A DNA stretch of 37,865 nt from Acanthamoeba lenticulata (Eukaryota; Discosea; Longamoebia; Acanthamoebidae). Position 1 is the first letter of the stretch, and each line of letters begins with the position of its first letter. Below are positions 34,901 to 37,865 of this stretch, piece after piece. The notes beneath the pieces were generated by a model. That model had not been told where the DNA came from. It did not search any database and was given only the letters and a program-made list of their open reading frames with translations. The stretch is taken from NCBI GenBank assembly GCA_002179805.1, contig NAVB01000623.1, positions 1-37,865 of the forward strand, read 5' to 3'. The translations under genes and the position numbers were made by a program.

Positions 34901-36260
34901 CCGGTAACATCAACAACGTGCTCTACAACACCGAGGTGCGCACCAAGGGCCAGTTCCTCATCTTCCTCGATAACGACATGCGCCCCGAGCCCGACTTCCT
35001 GCTCTACACCCTGCCCTGGTTCTACAACGAGGGCCAGCTCGCGCGCCACTGGGAGATCAACGACAACCTGTCCTTCGTCCAGACGCCGCAGATCTTCGTG
35101 CGCGAGGCCATTCGCGACGGTGACAAGCTCGGCAACGGTAACCAGGTGTTCTTCGCCGCCATCCAGCCGGGTCGCGATGGTGAGAACGCGTGCGCCTTCG
35201 CTGGCACCAACGCCATCTTCGCCAAGCGCGCTCTCCTCCGCATCGGCGGTATCCCCTACGAGTCGCAGACTGAGGACGCCCACACGTCGATCCGTCTCCA
35301 CCGCGACGGCTTCGTCTCCTACTACGTCAACCTGCCGCTGGTCGTGGGTGAGGCCCCGACCACGGTGGCCGCGCGTCTGCTCCAGTACCTGCGTTGGGTC
35401 AAGGGCTCCATCCAGCTCTGGTGGGCTCAGTTCTACGTCCCGCCGCGCAAGGCTTGCATCGGCCCGGCGCCCCCGAAGCTGCCGCGCGACCAGCGCCCCA
35501 GCAAGTTCATGCTCACCTGCTACGCCATCGACACCATGACATGGCCCCTCTCGGCCATTTCGGCGCTCCTCTACATGTTCTGCGCCCTCGTCTTCGTCTA
35601 CTTTGCCGAGCCTCCGCTGCAGCCGCAGGACCCGTTCGACATCTCCGATTTCCTCTGGGTCTTCTTGCCCTACCTCATCCTTCGCATGGCCAACAACCTC
35701 ATCGCTCTCCAAGGCGTCAAGTCGTCGTCGGTCTGGGTCGCCCAGGAGGTGTGGTATGCGCAGGCCTTCACCGCCTTCCTCGGCATCCTCGACGCCCTCT
35801 ACGAGAAGTTCCTCGGCACGGGCTTGACCGGCTGGAAGGTGACTGGCGAGGGCACGCGCACCACCGCCATCGAGTACTTCAACGTTGTCGTCGCCCTGCT
35901 CCTCGCCTTCGGTGTCGTCATCCGCCTCATCGTCTTCCTCGCCGACTCTGACGACCGGCTCATCTCGTTCGGTTCGGCCTTCTTCGCCGGCGTCATCCTC
36001 GTCCAGCTGTGGCCCATGGTCTCCATGTCCCTCTACGAGCTCCTCATCAACGAATACAAGTACGCTCCGCCCCCCTTCTCTTCTCCTGTTCTTTCCGTCA
36101 CCGTTCTCCTTGTCATCACGTGCTGACGTTGTTGTCGGTCCTTCCTCTCTCTAGGCCTGCTGATGAGAAGAAGGAGCTTGGCCGCTTCAAGGTCCCCAAC
36201 TGGCTGGCCTTCACTGTCCTCCTTTGCGTCGGTATCTCGGCTGGTGTCGTCTTCTCGTAA
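31939..36260 (+). CDS. cellulose synthase (GT2), large and divergent
   Basis: A processive family 2 glycosyltransferase adding glucose from UDP-glucose to cellulose, presumably for the cyst wall. Exons 31939-32338, 32432-32586, 32686-36059 and 36155-36260 give 1,344 residues. Residues 1-185 hold about six hydrophobic helices. A Lys- then Asp/Glu-rich cytosolic stretch (about 250-350) and two helices (about 425-490) follow. Catalytic motifs: CDD at 546-548, HNKAGNINN with K923, DNDMRP at 947-952, FAGTNAIF, TED at 1047-1049 and QYLRW at 1085-1089. The spacing from DxD to TED to QxxRW equals that of bacterial BcsA. VQTPQ and IQPGRDGENA also match. The C-terminal helices include GWKVTGEG (1234-1241), in the place of the BcsA gating loop. 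No PilZ domain is seen. First-motif-to-DxD distance is about 400 residues instead of about 65. Confidence 0.9.
32587..32685 (+). other. 99-bp in-frame intron of cellulose synthase
   Basis: The donor is GTACGC after CWSALPSD and the acceptor ATGCAG before MRRKALIPWVRFYPES. The length is a multiple of three and contains no stop, so a retained copy would add 33 residues without changing frame. Confidence 0.7.
34269..34293 (+). repeat. AGC repeat coding a serine run
   Basis: AGC trinucleotides encode nine serines within the long insertion of the cellulose synthase. Confidence 0.8.
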
Positions 36261-36921
36261 ACCGCCGACCGCCACGGGTGGAGGCCTCTTTCGGCAGCTC
36301 TGCCGAGCCACCAGCAAGCACACCACAACGTCGTTGGTGTGTTTTGTGTTTTCTCTCTCTCTCTCTCTTTTGTTTTCCACAACTTACTCTTCGCGGGGAG
36401 CTGCACGAGATCTGCTCTGCCCCACCGCGTCGTTCTCTCTCTCTCTCTCTTTCAAGATCAAGCATTCACATCACATTGTACCTTTTTGTTTCTTTCCTTA
36501 CGCACCAACAAGGCGAACAAACACACAAAGCAAAATTGCTAATTTTCTTTGACCAAAAAATGCTGCTGGGAAAAGGTGGAAGAAGAACAGAATATTTTCC
36601 CACTCCCGCAGTTGTGCGACGCACCACCTCCGGAGTGGTCTCTTTTTCTGCGTTTGCGAGAAAAGCCCGCGAGAGAAAGTTTGGGCCCTTCGCCTTTGGT
36701 CTTTTTTTCTTTTCAGCCCGACTCGCACGCATCGGTCCGACCAAAATCGAGGACCCTCGAAAGAGAGAAAGCAAAGCGTCAGCCGCGTTACTCCCTCAAG
36801 CATCTTCTCCACCGCAGCAGTAGCGGTAGCGAGAAAGCAAATCCACTCGTACACTCGTCCTCCTGGTGAACCCACCAGTTACTCATGCGCAAAGCCGAAC
36901 GTGACAACTTGAACGATCACC
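36261..36921. promoter_or_regulatory. intergenic region cellulose synthase / eIF5
   Basis: 661 bp with no supported gene. It contains two CT microsatellites (36352-36368 and 36434-36451), T-rich 3' UTR-like sequence and the upstream region of eIF5. A 106-codon open frame at 36549-36869 has no gene-like features. Confidence 0.5.
36352..36368 (+). repeat. CT microsatellite
   Basis: First of two TC/CT runs in the gap after the cellulose synthase, likely in its 3' UTR. The second lies at 36434-36451. Confidence 0.7.
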
Positions 36922-37865
36922 ATGGATAAATCGCAACAGCAGCCGTACGTAATCTACATGACGAGCGCCCCGCTCACGATCGCCATCGACCCGGCGATGC
37001 AGAGCGACCCCTTCTACCGCTACAAAATGAGGCAATTGCAGGTGCAGGTCATCGGCAACGGCAAGATGGTGCGCACCTCGCTCACCAATCTCGAGGATGT
37101 GTCCAAGGACCTCAACCTTCCGCCGGCCTACATCCCCAACTACCTGGCCAAGGTCATCGGTGCCCAGGCCAAGTACGACAAGAAGAGGCCGGAGCGCGAG
37201 AGGGGCAGCATCTCGGGCGAGTACCCGCTTCCCGAGTTGAGCGATCACCTCGTTCGCTTCATCCGCGAATTCGTGCTCTGCAAGAAGTGCCGCTACCCCG
37301 AGCTCACCTACAGCGGCCAAGGCAACAAGAAGGACGTCCGCATGACGTGCCGTTCCTGCGGTTGGAAGGGCCTCCTCACATCGGCCAAGGACATGAACGA
37401 AAAATTCCGCCGCTTCGTCATCAACAACCCCCCGCCCAAATCTACCATCATGACCACCAAGAAGGGCGCTCCTGGCACCGACGCCATCGTCAACGCCGCA
37501 GTCGCCGCTGCCACCTCTTCCCCGAAGCCCGAGGGCGGCAGCAGCAGCAGCAGCAGCAGCACTACCTCCACCTCCTCGTCCGATGCTGCGCCTGCTACTG
37601 GCGGTAACAACGGCACCAGTGCCGCCAAGAAGAAGGCCGACGACGACTGGGCCATCGACACCTCGGAGGAGGCCGCCAAGGAGCGCATGGAAACGCTTGT
37701 GCCCGACCGTCTCAAGGCTCTCGTCGCCTCGGAGAAGGCCAAGGAGGAGCCCGCTGCCGATCAGCTGCGCAAGCTGCTGGCCACTAAGCCGTCGGCCGAC
37801 CAAGTGGTTACCGACGTCGTGCGCCTCGTCAAGGAGAACTTCCTCGATGAGCCCGCGCGTAACAC
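36922..37865 (+). CDS. EIF5: translation initiation factor eIF5 (5' part)
   Basis: eIF5 is the GTPase-activating protein of eIF2 in the 43S/48S complex. The frame is open to the right edge, so the C-terminal W2/HEAT domain that binds eIF2-beta is missing. Visible: a start MDKSQQQPYVIYMTSAPL longer than in animals, then DPFYRYKM with the catalytic arginine finger at R33 (Arg15 in human), LPPAYIPNYLAKVIGAQ, then the C2-C2 zinc ribbon FVLCKKCRYPELTY and MTCRSCGWKG, and FRRFVINNPPP. A low-complexity linker with a serine run (AGC repeat, 37538-37560) and a charged segment follow. The ATG follows CACC. No intron was needed in this portion, unlike most genes here. Confidence 0.95.
   Translation, partial: MDKSQQQPYVIYMTSAPLTIAIDPAMQSDPFYRYKMRQLQVQVIGNGKMVRTSLTNLEDVSKDLNLPPAYIPNYLAKVIGAQAKYDKKRPERERGSISGEYPLPELSDHLVRFIREFVLCKKCRYPELTYSGQGNKKDVRMTCRSCGWKGLLTSAKDMNEKFRRFVINNPPPKSTIMTTKKGAPGTDAIVNAAVAAATSSPKPEGGSSSSSSSTTSTSSSDAAPATGGNNGTSAAKKKADDDWAIDTSEEAAKERMETLVPDRLKALVASEKAKEEPAADQLRKLLATKPSADQVVTDVVRLVKENFLDEPARN

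Noticed and set aside
32653..35712. A 1,019-codon open frame on the minus strand opposite cellulose synthase
   Set aside because: It mirrors the GC-rich third codon positions of the real gene, has only Val/Leu/Glu/Asp-rich low-complexity sequence and no domain, while the plus strand carries all catalytic motifs.
36549..36869. A 106-codon plus-strand frame upstream of eIF5
   Set aside because: No motif, base composition unlike neighbouring exons, and it sits where promoter and 5' UTR are expected.
36883..37803. A 306-codon minus-strand frame opposite eIF5
   Set aside because: Low-complexity Gly/Ala/Leu-rich shadow of the eIF5 coding strand.

Overview
The window looks like nuclear DNA of a free-living amoebozoan close to Acanthamoeba. 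The evidence is GC-rich exons, very many short introns (mostly about 60-110 bp), short gaps between genes, purely eukaryotic gene content and a cellulose synthase of the kind used for cyst walls. The genus is my inference; no ribosomal or mitochondrial marker is present. I see no virus, transposon, CRISPR array or tRNA.

Layout, left to right: a RalGAP-alpha/tuberin-type GTPase-activating protein (-, 3' end off the left edge); MSH6 mismatch repair ATPase (+); a 40-residue one-helix membrane protein (-); isopentenyl-diphosphate isomerase (+); gamma-tubulin complex component GCP2 (-); a protein with three successive PsbP/DUF1795-like domains (+); eRF1 glutamine methyltransferase N6AMT1/Mtq2 (+); exocyst subunit Sec15 (+); box C/D snoRNP assembly factor BCD1/ZNHIT6 (-); a small one-helix protein (-); an unrecognised tail-anchored protein (+); the UAP56/Sub2 mRNA-export helicase (-); a large cellulose synthase (+); and translation factor eIF5 (+, cut by the right edge). 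Several neighbours are divergent pairs with short shared promoters (137, 281, 350, 115 and 802 bp). The genes do not form a pathway; this is ordinary housekeeping neighbourhood.

The most unusual points are: (1) the three-domain PsbP/DUF1795-like protein; (2) a cellulose synthase with about 330 extra residues between its first catalytic aspartate motif and the DxD motif, joined to an N-terminal multi-helix membrane domain; (3) at least five introns whose reading frame and family alignment require a GC-AG intron, all with the donor GCACG; (4) one 653-bp intron in UAP56, far longer than its neighbours; (5) a GC-rich, hairpin-dense stretch between N6AMT1 and Sec15 that could be a structured RNA.

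Exon borders were worked out by eye from frame, splice dinucleotides and family alignment from memory. Gene ends and identities are firmer than individual internal borders.
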